A DNA stretch of 64,000 nt from Luminiphilus sp. (GTDB lineage: Bacteria; Pseudomonadota; Gammaproteobacteria; Pseudomonadales; Halieaceae): assembly GCA_012270045.1 (NCBI GenBank), contig JAAXJC010000151.1, positions 1-64,000 on the forward strand, given 5' to 3'. The notes beneath the pieces were generated by a model. It was given only the letters and a program-made list of their open reading frames with translations, was not told where the DNA came from and did not search any database. Made by a program: the position numbers and the translations under genes. Positions 19,815 to 29,816 of this stretch are shown piece by piece (position 1 is the first letter of the stretch; every line of letters begins with the position of its first letter).

Positions 19815-20375
19815 ATGAAAATATGGGGCTTTTTTTTGCTGCTAACCTGTCTTGCTCCCTTGCTGGTCAAGGCGGATGAGGCTCGATTGCGTATCGCCAT
19901 TGAAGGTGGCGCGTTTAATGCCAAGTTTAAATTCTTCGATGCGAGTGCCGGCTGTCCCGGTTACAACGATATTCCGGGCGCCCGGGATTATTTGGGCGGC
20001 GTGTTCGCCTCGAGCAAAGGCAGCACGAAAGTGCTGCCCACCGATACACCCGTGCACGTTTTCCTGTTCAGCCCCCGGGATACTCCTGGCATCAGCGCCG
20101 GGGGTGGCCAGCCGGAGATCCGCAGGCGCGCTTTACAGGTGACCCTGGACGGAGATGCCGAACTGGTGATCACCGGATTCAATGACCATGTCCCCGAGTG
20201 GCGCAGTTCGGGTGACATTGAAGTGGCGCCAGCGAGCGCCTGCGAGCAAACGGCGGCAGAGGAAGACGCTGGCGATGACCTGGTCGCCGAGCATGGTGGC
20301 GAGGGTGCCGAGGACGGCGAAGAGGCGGGGGATACCGAACCCTCGCCAGAGGATGATGAGCAGGATCAACCCTGA
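19815..20375 (+). CDS. secreted protein of unknown function with acidic C-terminal tail
   Basis: MKIWGFFLLLTCLAPLLVKADE signal peptide; GGAGG RBS; C-terminus EEDAGDDLVAEHGGEGAEDGEEAGDTEPSPEDDEQDQP. Confidence 0.7.
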   Translation: MKIWGFFLLLTCLAPLLVKADEARLRIAIEGGAFNAKFKFFDASAGCPGYNDIPGARDYLGGVFASSKGSTKVLPTDTPVHVFLFSPRDTPGISAGGGQPEIRRRALQVTLDGDAELVITGFNDHVPEWRSSGDIEVAPASACEQTAAEEDAGDDLVAEHGGEGAEDGEEAGDTEPSPEDDEQDQP

Positions 20376-20806
20376 GTCGGTCGGGACCGGGTGGTTCGTA
20401 ACGGACCTGGCAGGCGCTGTAGACGTCATTTGATGTCGCCACCGTTCAGCTGCCGCCGGCGCAGCGGTTGCCCAATATTCCTGACATTGGAGCCCAAACC
20501 GTACTTCGCTATCCTGCTGGGAGCCTCATGGCTCCGGTAATTGGTGCTTGCATTTTGGTCGGTATAGGCCAAGATGGAGCATGCGTCTATGGAGAGTCCG
20601 CCCGCGGAATGCCGATCGCTCCGCCGCGTCATCCCATAGCAGTCCTGGCTGGAGCCGGGTGACTAAACGGCCCCTGTGAAACCGGGCGGCCGAAAGAGAG
20701 AAGAAACAAAGAAGAAAGCGAGATCAAGATCAACGACACAAGCCGTTTCAAAGCGGCAGGCAAGACTGCAGGGTCGCAGTTGAGCTAACAGACAGGGAGC
20801 CACACC

Positions 20807-23227
20807 ATGACCTCTCACGCACTCAAAACAGATCCCAGGTTCAATCAATCGGCGTTGGCCGCCGGTGTCGCCGCTGCCATCGGTGCGACAGCCCCGGGCA
20901 TGACCTTCAGTGCCGAGTTGGAAGAGGTGGTGGTAACCGCCCGCCAGCGCGCTGAATCCTCCCAGGATATCCCGATGATGGTGCAGACCCTGTCGGGTGA
21001 GGACCTGCAACGGCAGGGCCTGACCACCCTGGAGGACATGTCCCGTTTTGTCGCGGGCCTGAATGTACAGACCACGACCCCCGGACAAAACACGATTGTT
21101 TTCCGGGGTGTCAGTGACGGGGGCGGCTTCCTGGTTGATCCAACGGCCGCGATATACCTCGATGAACAGCCCATGTCCCAGACCACCTGGGCCCCTGATA
21201 TTTACCCGGTTGATATTGCCCGGGTGGAGGCGCTGGCGGGGCCCCAGTCGACACTGTTTGGAGCCTCTTCCCAGAGTGGCGCCATTCGAGTCATAACCAA
21301 CAAGCCTGACCCCGAAGCGTTCAGCGCCAATATCGGCGGTGGTATGTCGGCGACTGAGGACGGTGGCGTAGGCTACGACATTGATGCCACGGTCAATATT
21401 CCCCTCAGCGATTCTGTGGCCATTCGTTTCGCCGGCTTCAGCGCCCGTGATGCTGGCTTCATCGACAATGTACTGGGCACCACGGTCTACGATGACGTCT
21501 TTGGTACCGGCCTTGGCGGTCAGCGGGATAACAGCAACTTGGTCGCCGAGGATATCAACGACGTCGACTGGATGGGTGCAAGGGCGTCCATTCGCTGGCT
21601 GGTGAACGACAACTGGACCATCACGGCCTCCGCCAACTACCAGGATCTTGAAGCCGACGGCTTCAACGACTACGACCCCAGCGTGGGTGATCTCGAAGTC
21701 GTCAAGTTTGCACCTGAATATCGAACTGACGAGTGGATTCAGACCAGTCTGGTGATCGAAGGGGATCTGGGCTTCGCTCAGCTGGTGTCAGCGACCTCTT
21801 ACTATGACCGGGAATTCTTTTACCAACACGATACCCAATCTTACGCCGCGTACTTCCATTACTCCTTCGGAATTTACTACGGTTATGCGACCTATGACTT
21901 TGGTCTCGACCCTGTGGGTTATCTGACCAACGACCAGAGTAACGAGAGCTTTACCCAGGAAATACGACTGTCCGGCTCTACTGATCGCCTGAACTGGACT
22001 CTGGGTGGTTTCTACCAGGACTCGGAGGAGTTCTGGGACTTCTACACCTACATCGACGATTACCGGAACTCGCCGGCCTTTGCCGCATGGAGTTACTACT
22101 ACCCGGGTATTGCGCCCTCTGACTTCTGGTGGAACTCGTTCCAGGATACCGAGCGCACCGACATGGCGGTGTTTGGAGAGCTGGATTACGAAATCTGGGA
22201 AGACCGCTTAACCCTGTTGGTGGGCGGGCGCTGGTATGAAGTCGATCGTGACCTCAGCTATACGGTGGAGCGCCCCGACAGCCGGGTTGACCAGCAGCTG
22301 CCGGACAGAAATGCCAAGGACGATGGCTTCATTCCCAAGTACGGGCTGGAGTTCCAGATCACCGAGGACATCATGGTGTACGGCGTCTACTCCGAAGGCT
22401 ACCGGGTGGGGGGCACCAACCGGGGTCGTGGCGTGGTCGCGGGTGATCCACTGTCCGGACCGACCCTGCCGGTGGATTACGAGTCCGACATCCTTGAGAA
22501 CACTGAATTTGGTTTCAAATCCCAGTTCGCCGATGGTCGTGTCCTGTTCAACTTTGTCTACTACGACATGAAGTGGAACGACATGCAGATTGAGGTGACC
22601 GATCCCAGTAACAGCCTGGGCACCATCAGCGTTACCGACGGCAACGGCGACCCGCTCTATGGCAATGTGCCGTTCCAGATCGTGGTGGGTAACGTGGGTG
22701 ATGCCACGGTGAAAGGCTTTGACATGGAGCTCAAAGCCCTGCTGGGTGAAAACTTCGAAATTGGCGGTAACTTCACTGATATTCAGGACGCTTTTGTAAA
22801 CGCTGCGGCGTTTTATGAAGAGCCACGGGCCCAGGGCGGCCAGATCGCTTCGGGGCTGAATCCCCAGTCCCAGCTGCCCCTGTTCGCCGATCAGAGTTAC
22901 TCACTCTACATGCAGTATTCGGGACTCAACCTCATGGGGGGCGAGACCTCTTTCCGTTTGCAGCACAGCTATGTCGGTGATTCCCTGAACCAACTGAATG
23001 ACGGTTTCACATCACCCCGTCTGACCCAGGGTGACTACTCCGTCACTGACTTTATCGTCGGTTGGGAGAGCGACCAGTGGGCCGCGCGGCTGTATTTCAA
23101 CAACCTGTCCGATGAGCGGGGTATTACCTTCGAGGATTCAACGGATTTCGACCAACTCTGGGGCCGCAACAGCAGCAACGTGATCCGCCCCCGAAACATT
23201 GGCTTCAATATCCGGCACAACTTCTAA
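20807..23227 (+). CDS. TonB-dependent receptor
   Basis: EEVVVTARQRAESSQDIPMMVQTLSGEDL plug; IYLDEQPMS; RVEALAGPQSTLFGASSQSGAIRVITNKP; terminal IGFNIRHNF. Confidence 0.93.
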   Translation: MTSHALKTDPRFNQSALAAGVAAAIGATAPGMTFSAELEEVVVTARQRAESSQDIPMMVQTLSGEDLQRQGLTTLEDMSRFVAGLNVQTTTPGQNTIVFRGVSDGGGFLVDPTAAIYLDEQPMSQTTWAPDIYPVDIARVEALAGPQSTLFGASSQSGAIRVITNKPDPEAFSANIGGGMSATEDGGVGYDIDATVNIPLSDSVAIRFAGFSARDAGFIDNVLGTTVYDDVFGTGLGGQRDNSNLVAEDINDVDWMGARASIRWLVNDNWTITASANYQDLEADGFNDYDPSVGDLEVVKFAPEYRTDEWIQTSLVIEGDLGFAQLVSATSYYDREFFYQHDTQSYAAYFHYSFGIYYGYATYDFGLDPVGYLTNDQSNESFTQEIRLSGSTDRLNWTLGGFYQDSEEFWDFYTYIDDYRNSPAFAAWSYYYPGIAPSDFWWNSFQDTERTDMAVFGELDYEIWEDRLTLLVGGRWYEVDRDLSYTVERPDSRVDQQLPDRNAKDDGFIPKYGLEFQITEDIMVYGVYSEGYRVGGTNRGRGVVAGDPLSGPTLPVDYESDILENTEFGFKSQFADGRVLFNFVYYDMKWNDMQIEVTDPSNSLGTISVTDGNGDPLYGNVPFQIVVGNVGDATVKGFDMELKALLGENFEIGGNFTDIQDAFVNAAAFYEEPRAQGGQIASGLNPQSQLPLFADQSYSLYMQYSGLNLMGGETSFRLQHSYVGDSLNQLNDGFTSPRLTQGDYSVTDFIVGWESDQWAARLYFNNLSDERGITFEDSTDFDQLWGRNSSNVIRPRNIGFNIRHNF

Positions 23228-23262
23228 TGCGCCGTGCCCCAGGGCACGGGCCACGGATCTGT

Positions 23263-23290
23263 AAAGGGCGCTTCGGCGCCCTTTTTATTT
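23263..23290 (+). terminator. Rho-independent terminator downstream of TonB-dependent receptor
   Basis: AAGGGCGC-TTCG-GCGCCCTT stem followed by a T-rich tract (ctttttatttt). Confidence 0.88.
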
Positions 23291-23430
23291 TCAGCTTGGT
23301 GTATGCCGGGGCATGCTGTCGGCAGGTCTGATTACTTTACAGCGGGCGATCTGGCCCCCGGATATCCCACCAAATGGCAGTGAGTTATCGGGACCCAGCT
23401 ATCCGGGTTCAGAACAATTGAGCGGCTAGC

Positions 23431-24369
23431 CTAGGGCCAGTCAGCGGGCCAGCACTCCAGGCCGTGTACGGCATTACGGATATCCAGGGTCAGGTTGACC
23501 GCTGTTAACCGCCTACCCTGGGCAATGTCGATGATGGCGATGGTGGAGGGTGATGAGCCCGCCGCGATATGCTGGTCATCAATCACGCACAGTCCCCGGC
23601 CAAAGCCCTGGCGGGCGATTTTGCTGTCATCAACGCCCCGGTACTCCAGGGTGTCCGGATCAAAGGACGGCACTGACACGGCGGTGCTGCCCCCGGAACG
23701 GCTGACAAACCGTACGACATCGGAGCCGGTGTCGTTGAACAGGACACCGTCCCGGAACGGACGGGCGTTGTGGCATCCCCGGGGCAGGCTGCAGAAGGTT
23801 CTGACCTCAAACTCGGCGGATACCGCCAGCAGGGCTTCCGTGTTCAGGCCGCTGAGGTAGATGCCATCGGCGTCTACCCAGACCATGTTGATGTGGTAGG
23901 AGTTGGTGAACGGAGGACCACCCCGGGTCAGGGGGTCAAAGGGCTGGCCGACCCAGTTCTGGCCGTCCCGGGACAGGTACAAACCCCACACGAACTCCCT
24001 TTTATCCAAATTAAAGGCCAGCAGGGAGTCGAAGCCCGTGGAGGTCAGGAACAGCAGGTTGTCCCGTCGACAGATTTCGTGGCAGTGCCTGAGGTAAGGA
24101 TTCCGGTAGGAGCCCTGCAATTGAAAGTCAGGGGAATAGCAGAACAGCTCGTCGCTGGCGGCGATCCAAAGCTCCTGATCGGTGAATTCAATGCCCCGCA
24201 GTCCGCGGTCCCAGCCCCGTCCCGTGAAATCGATTTCTCCGGTGTTCCAGTCGATTTTCTGTTCGACCTGCTGGTTCTGGAAATCGATGAGGTAGACACC
24301 GCCGTGGCTCTGGCCTTTTTCGGAGCCGCGCACCACCGAGGTGGCAATGAATTTGGGCAGTCCCACCAT
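23431..24369 (-). CDS. beta-propeller-like protein of unknown function, coupled to the TPR-sulfotransferase
   Basis: Repeated short beta-like segments (GVYLIDFQNQQVEQKIDW, LWIAASDELFCYSPDF, LLFLTSTGFDSLLAF, IYLSGLNTEALLAVS); TGATG overlap with the upstream gene. Confidence 0.6.
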   Translation of the reverse strand: MVGLPKFIATSVVRGSEKGQSHGGVYLIDFQNQQVEQKIDWNTGEIDFTGRGWDRGLRGIEFTDQELWIAASDELFCYSPDFQLQGSYRNPYLRHCHEICRRDNLLFLTSTGFDSLLAFNLDKREFVWGLYLSRDGQNWVGQPFDPLTRGGPPFTNSYHINMVWVDADGIYLSGLNTEALLAVSAEFEVRTFCSLPRGCHNARPFRDGVLFNDTGSDVVRFVSRSGGSTAVSVPSFDPDTLEYRGVDDSKIARQGFGRGLCVIDDQHIAAGSSPSTIAIIDIAQGRRLTAVNLTLDIRNAVHGLECWPADWP

Positions 24370-26366
24370 CAACTGGCCAGCCGATCCTGCTCGGGCAGCA
24401 GTGGATCGAGGATCTCCCTCAGGCCGTCCAGGTTGGCGCCGAAGCGCTGCCAGGTGGCGACGGCACCTTTGTAGATGGGCTGTCGAACCTGTTCCGAGCT
24501 GGCGGTTCGCACCGCCCGTTCGGTCTCATGGAAACGCACGCAGCCCTCTTCAAAAGGCAACTCACAAAAAGCCAGGATTCGTTTCACCTCGTCTTCCAGG
24601 TTCTCCACGACATTCTCATAGTCGACCCGCAGCACCGAGCCCGGCAGCACCTTGTCCCAATGGGCCATCATCTTGTCGTACTCAAGGTAAAACTCACCCA
24701 GCTCGAACAGGTCATAGGTGAAGGTCTGGCCCTTGGCAAAATGCTGCTTGAACGAGCCCAGGCAGCTGTCCATGGGGTGGCGTCGGGCGTCGATGATTTT
24801 GGCATTGGGCAGGATCGCCTTGATAAACCCGGTGTAGGCGAAGTTGTTGGGCATTTTATCCGTGAAGCGGGGCGCGCCTGCCCGGTGTCGCTGGGTCTGC
24901 TCCAGGTACTGCTCCCCCAATGCCCGCAACCGCTCCGGACCCAGGTCGGGCATGCAGTTGGGGAAAGCTATGCCGGCATCGGGCCGGGTCAGATCCTGGG
25001 CGATCATGGAAATATCGGGCAGTTCACTGGTGCCATCCACCATGGAATGGCTCGCCAGAATCTGCTCCAGCAGGGTTGAACCCGAACGGGGCAGGCCAAC
25101 GATGAAGATGGGGTCCGGCCGGTCACAGCCCCACTGGCCCGCCCGATGTTCGGCGAAATAGTCCGCGCTGAAAACGTTGCGCATTTTTTCGTGGGCTATC
25201 TCGGTCTGGACCGGGTCGTAGGCGATGGTATCCCGGTGCAACTGGTTGGCCAGGGCGTAGTGTTCAAAAGCGTCGTCGTAGTCCTTCTGGTCCTCGAACG
25301 CCTTGCCCAGGGAAAAGGCGAAGTGCACCCGGCATTCCACCGGCAGCTCGGTATTGGCCAGCCGGGTTCGCATGTCTTCGATTTCATCCGTGCCAAAGCG
25401 GTAGGTCTTCAGGTTGGCCAGGCTGTAGTAGGTTTCACCGAAATTGGGTCTCAGTTCGATGGCGCGCCTGTAGGCTTCGATGCCCCCCTCTTGGTCGCCC
25501 ACGGTTTTCAGGACGTGGCCCAGGCCCAGGTGTGCACCGGGGAGTTTTGGGTCCAGTGTGACCGCCTTGCGATAGGACTCGACGGCCTGCTGGGGACGCG
25601 CTGCCATGGCCAGGGCCGCCCCGTGATAGTAATGGGTCAGGGCATTGTCGGGCTCCATCGCCAGCGCCTGATCCAGCACGGATACGGCTTCGTCATAGAG
25701 GTGCAGTTCCTTCAGCACCGTGCCCAGGTCGTGCCAGGCGGGTATAAAACGCGGCTTGGTTGCGGTAATGCGTTCAAGTATGGCCCGGGCATCCTCGAAG
25801 CAGTTGGCCATGATGGCAATTCGTGCCAGCAGCAGTGCGGCGTTGACGTTGTCGGGGTTCTCCCGCACCAGGGCCTGGGTGAGCTTTTCCGCCTCCCGGA
25901 ATTTACCGCTCATAAACAGGCGGGTTGCTTCCTCCAGTTTCGCCTGCACCGGCGACAGCTCAGCCGCGCGTTTCAGGGCCTCATCAGCCTCCTGAAGCCG
26001 GCCCAGTTTCTGGTAGGCACCCCCCAGTTTGGCCAGCAGCGCCGCCCGGGGCGGCCGCAGCTGCAGGGCGCGTTCCAGGTGCGCCACGGCTTCCTCGGTG
26101 CGGTTGAGATTCAACAGTACCGTACCCAGATCCTCCTGGGCCTTACCGTGTCCGGGGGTGGTGCGCACGGCCTGCTGCAGCAGCACCGCGGCTTCCTCCA
26201 ACTGGTTGCTCTCCGCCAGGATCCAGCCGAGCAGGGCGACGAAGTTGATATCCCCCGGGTTGTCCTGCAGCGCTTTTCGGCACAGGGCCTCGGCCTCGCC
26301 CCGGGCGCCACCCTTGACCAGTTCGACCGCGCGGTCAAAAACACGTTTTGGATTGGGCGATGCCAT
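24369..26366 (-). CDS. TPR-repeat sulfotransferase
   Basis: Multiple TPRs (e.g. AVAHLERALQLRPPRAALLAKLGGAYQKLGRLQEA); PIFIVGLPRSGSTLLEQILASH 5'-PSB motif; DKMPNNFAYTGFI; GSVLRVDYENVVENLEDEVKRIL. Confidence 0.92.
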   Translation of the reverse strand: MASPNPKRVFDRAVELVKGGARGEAEALCRKALQDNPGDINFVALLGWILAESNQLEEAAVLLQQAVRTTPGHGKAQEDLGTVLLNLNRTEEAVAHLERALQLRPPRAALLAKLGGAYQKLGRLQEADEALKRAAELSPVQAKLEEATRLFMSGKFREAEKLTQALVRENPDNVNAALLLARIAIMANCFEDARAILERITATKPRFIPAWHDLGTVLKELHLYDEAVSVLDQALAMEPDNALTHYYHGAALAMAARPQQAVESYRKAVTLDPKLPGAHLGLGHVLKTVGDQEGGIEAYRRAIELRPNFGETYYSLANLKTYRFGTDEIEDMRTRLANTELPVECRVHFAFSLGKAFEDQKDYDDAFEHYALANQLHRDTIAYDPVQTEIAHEKMRNVFSADYFAEHRAGQWGCDRPDPIFIVGLPRSGSTLLEQILASHSMVDGTSELPDISMIAQDLTRPDAGIAFPNCMPDLGPERLRALGEQYLEQTQRHRAGAPRFTDKMPNNFAYTGFIKAILPNAKIIDARRHPMDSCLGSFKQHFAKGQTFTYDLFELGEFYLEYDKMMAHWDKVLPGSVLRVDYENVVENLEDEVKRILAFCELPFEEGCVRFHETERAVRTASSEQVRQPIYKGAVATWQRFGANLDGLREILDPLLPEQDRLAS

Positions 26367-26535
26367 GGGCTGGGGGAACTCCTGAAATCCGGCCTGCAGT
26401 TGTGCAGGCTGCAGTGTGCCAGAATTCGTTAGCGCCGACACAGGGTGAGGTTGCCTTGCTCACGTCCCGGTGCGAAAGTGGCGCCACCAGCCCGTTCCCC
26501 CAGCGGCAAGCCCGCTGACCCGCGAAGGATGCCTT

Positions 26536-27729
26536 GTGACAGAGCCAGCCCAGCAGCAGCCCCGCCCCGCCAACCCATTTGATGGCCGAGGGCCTTTCTT
26601 ACTCAGCCTGTACATGACCCTGGTCGGTTATGGCGTGCTCGTTGCCTTACCCGCCCTCAACGGTGCCTGGGTGGATCTACTGGGCTTCACCGAGGTGCAG
26701 GTCAACCGCATCGCCTCGGCAGATCTGCTGGGCCTGTTCCTGGGATCGGTTGCGGTGAGTTTCCTTATTCGGTCCATGGACCGGAAACTGCTGATTTACG
26801 CCGGTATTGCCATCGCCATCGGGGCGAATGTGTTGTGCATTTATTTCCGCAGCTACGAAGCCACCCTGGGCCTGCGCCTGTTTGCTGGCTTTGGTGCCGG
26901 CCTGTATACGGCCGTGGCGGTTGCGGGCCTGGGCGCGAATTCCAAGCCCCGGGAAGCCTTCAATTGGATGTTGCTGGCCTTTGCCATATCCCAGTTCCTG
27001 GAACTGCAGCTGATTCCTCACATGTCCATGACGGGCATTTATGTTTTCTTTATCGCTACCTATGCGGTGACCCTGCCGTTTGTTCGTTTGATGCCGTCCC
27101 ATGACGCCGCTGTGGCGTCATCTGCCCGGGAAGAGCCCGAAGCCGCCGGGCAGGCGGAGCGACGACCGACGGCACTGGCCTGGGTCGGTATTCTGGCGAT
27201 TGTCGTTGCCTACATTAATATCGGCGCTTACTGGTCCAATATAGAGCTGGCCGCTGAGGCCGGCGGCCTCGATGGTGCCTGGGCCGGGCAGGTTATTTCC
27301 TGGTGTGTGCTGCTGTCCTTTGTCGGCTGTTTCACCGCGATGTATGCCCTGCGGCGTTTCGATTACGACCGGCCCATACTGGTGACCTTCGTCTTGATGG
27401 TGCTCGCAGTGGGCCTGCTCGCTGTGGAAGTCTCGGCGGCCATCTTTGTGTTCAGCGTCGCCCTGTTCAACTTCCTCTGGATCTTCATCGATGTGTATCA
27501 GATGGGCGGGGTGTCAGCGGCCGATCGCTCGGGCAGTGCCGCAGCCTTTATTCCCGGAGCCCAGGGTTTGGGCCAGACGCTGGGCCCCTTTATTGCGTCA
27601 CTGCTGCTGGAGCGATCCCTGGGCTTTGATGCGGTGTTTGTGCTCTGTGCCGCGGCCTCTTTCATGGCACTGCTCATTTACTTCGTGATTTTTTTGGCGG
27701 TCCGACGACAGCCTGCAAGCGGCACCTGA
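26536..27729 (+). CDS. MFS-type transporter
   Basis: Multi-TM; GVLVALPALNGAWVDLLGFTEVQVNRIASADLLGLFLG; GTG start assumed. Confidence 0.75.
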   Translation: MTEPAQQQPRPANPFDGRGPFLLSLYMTLVGYGVLVALPALNGAWVDLLGFTEVQVNRIASADLLGLFLGSVAVSFLIRSMDRKLLIYAGIAIAIGANVLCIYFRSYEATLGLRLFAGFGAGLYTAVAVAGLGANSKPREAFNWMLLAFAISQFLELQLIPHMSMTGIYVFFIATYAVTLPFVRLMPSHDAAVASSAREEPEAAGQAERRPTALAWVGILAIVVAYINIGAYWSNIELAAEAGGLDGAWAGQVISWCVLLSFVGCFTAMYALRRFDYDRPILVTFVLMVLAVGLLAVEVSAAIFVFSVALFNFLWIFIDVYQMGGVSAADRSGSAAAFIPGAQGLGQTLGPFIASLLLERSLGFDAVFVLCAAASFMALLIYFVIFLAVRRQPASGT

Positions 27730-27748
27730 GTTCTGCCCTTCAGGCCGG

Positions 27749-29053
27749 TCAGCGCGGATCAGCCTGCTGGCCGTCCCAGCGGATAATGGCGCCGCCCTTC
27801 ATGACGAAGCTCGGGTCTTCCAACCGGGACAGATCTTGCAGGGGGTTGCCCGGCACCGCGATCAGGTCCGCCCAGCGTCCTGACTGGACCGTACCCACCC
27901 GATCCTGCCATTGCAGCATCTCGGCGGCGACGGCGGTGGCGGCTTTGATGGCGTCCATGGGTGACAAGCCCGCCTCTGTCAGCACGGCGATCTCCCTGGC
28001 GTAGGCACGGGGGTCAATGTGATAGCCCCCCAGATCCGAGCCCGCAACAATCTTGACTCCTGCCCGGTGGGCTTCGCCAATGCGCGCCAGCCACTCATCC
28101 CGGTAATTCAGGTAGATGTCATCGTTCTTTTCCTGGGCCAGCAGCTTATCGGTGCCGGCGTAGTAATCGCCGACATAAATGGTGGGCACATAGAAGGTCC
28201 CGTGCTCGACCATCAGCGCAATGGACCGATCATCGAGGTAGGTACCGTGTTCAATGGAGCGCACCCCGGCGGTCACGGCCTGGTTGATGCCGGCATTGGC
28301 GTGGGCGTGGGCAGCCACCGGAACGCTGTGGCGGTTTGCTTCCGCGACCGCTTCCGCCAGCTCATCGGGGCTGAAGGCGACATTTTTTGGGTCATCCCCC
28401 ACTGAGTGGAAGGCCCCCGTGACCAGGATTTTTATCCAGTCAGAACCGTATTTGATCTCCCTGCGCACGGCGCGCCTGACCTCCATCGGGCCGTCCACTA
28501 TATAGCCGTCGGCGGCGATCGCCTGTTCCGGGGAGAGGTAGTTGATGTCACCACCGCCGCCAGTAATTGACAGGTAGTGACCGGCACCGGTGATACGGGG
28601 CGCCGTGTGCACACCCTCAGCCACCGCGCGGGCAATATCCTGGTTGGCAAACAGCACATCGGCATCCCCCATCACCCGCACCGTGGTCCAGCCGTGCTCC
28701 AGCATGCGCTGCAGTGCCGCCAGGCCCAGCAGCGCTTTGTAGGCGGAGGAGGCGGCGAGATGGGCATTCTGATAGTCATCGCTGTAAATCAGTGGATGCT
28801 CATGGCCATTGATCAGACCGGGCATCAGGGTCAGCCCCGGAAGCCGCAGGCGCTCGACATCGGCGGGCAGGTCCGCAACGGGCACCACGCCGACGATGTA
28901 TTCACCGTCAACGATCACCGCCAGCCCGGTCTGCAGCTGTTCGCCAACGCCGTCGATCAGGGCGTCGGGAATCAACGCCCTGGCGGCCGCGGCGGCATTG
29001 TTGGCCAGCAGCACAGCGACCATCACCATCAGTATTTTGCGTAACACCATCAA
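27749..29053 (-). CDS. secreted amidohydrolase family protein
   Basis: LPGLTLMPGLINGHEHPLIYSDD; SDWIKILVTGAF; VAAHAHANAGINQAVTAGVRSIEHG; KIVAGSDLGGY; signal peptide. Confidence 0.88.
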   Translation of the reverse strand: MMVLRKILMVMVAVLLANNAAAAARALIPDALIDGVGEQLQTGLAVIVDGEYIVGVVPVADLPADVERLRLPGLTLMPGLINGHEHPLIYSDDYQNAHLAASSAYKALLGLAALQRMLEHGWTTVRVMGDADVLFANQDIARAVAEGVHTAPRITGAGHYLSITGGGGDINYLSPEQAIAADGYIVDGPMEVRRAVRREIKYGSDWIKILVTGAFHSVGDDPKNVAFSPDELAEAVAEANRHSVPVAAHAHANAGINQAVTAGVRSIEHGTYLDDRSIALMVEHGTFYVPTIYVGDYYAGTDKLLAQEKNDDIYLNYRDEWLARIGEAHRAGVKIVAGSDLGGYHIDPRAYAREIAVLTEAGLSPMDAIKAATAVAAEMLQWQDRVGTVQSGRWADLIAVPGNPLQDLSRLEDPSFVMKGGAIIRWDGQQADPR

Positions 29054-29160
29054 CCCTCCTCAGCAGGCGGCTGGCGCCCCCCGGCGCTCTGGGCCTCGGG
29101 CCTTGATCGTCATGGCAATAGTCGCCATGATCCTGAGGCCATTCCTGACCAGCACTCCCC

Positions 29161-29718
29161 ATGGACATTGACGTTCCCATAAAGGACCTCGGGTCTTATA
29201 ACATCGACCCGTTACGCGACAAAATACTCGCCCTGCCCGAGGAGGCCTGGTGGGGTAATCAATATCGCCAGCTGGAATATGAAGTGCACGAACACACCCA
29301 GTCGGTGGTGTTGGTGTTTACCGATGGCCAGGGCTGGCCCAACATTGAGGTATCCCGGGACGACGGTTGGGATCTGCTGGCGGATGAGGCCATACCCCTC
29401 ATGCACCAGATCCTGGGGGACCATTACCCACCGGGGGGCACCATTATCCGCGCCATGGCGGCGCGCTTGCAGGCCGGCGGAATTATCAAACCCCATCATG
29501 ACAAACATCCGTCATTCCATTACGGCCATCGGATACACATACCCATCTACACCAACCCCCGGGTTCGTTTCATGATTGATGGCCGGCCCCAGCGCATGCA
29601 GATTGGCAACGTCTACGAAATCAACAACCAGAAACGCCACAGCGTGATGAACAAGGGTAGTGAGGGGCGAATCAATTTTATTTTTGACTACGTGCCGCCG
29701 GAGAAAATTCGCCGCTAG
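29161..29718 (+). CDS. aspartyl/asparaginyl beta-hydroxylase-type Fe(II)/2OG dioxygenase
   Basis: GGIIKPHHDKHPSFHYGHRIHIPIYTNPRVRFMIDG...GNVYEINNQKRHSVMNKGSEGRINFIFDYV. Confidence 0.8.
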   Translation: MDIDVPIKDLGSYNIDPLRDKILALPEEAWWGNQYRQLEYEVHEHTQSVVLVFTDGQGWPNIEVSRDDGWDLLADEAIPLMHQILGDHYPPGGTIIRAMAARLQAGGIIKPHHDKHPSFHYGHRIHIPIYTNPRVRFMIDGRPQRMQIGNVYEINNQKRHSVMNKGSEGRINFIFDYVPPEKIRR

Positions 29719-29816
29719 CTAACCCGGAACCGACCTGCCCAGGGATCCGATACCGGGGGCTACATCATCGACGCTACTGAACACCAGGCGCCACTGCCGC
29801 CTGCTGCTGCGCACGT

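Noticed and set aside
25146-26432. 428-aa plus-strand ORF opposite the TPR-sulfotransferase
   Set aside because: Antisense frame of TPR repeats; no motif and biased composition.
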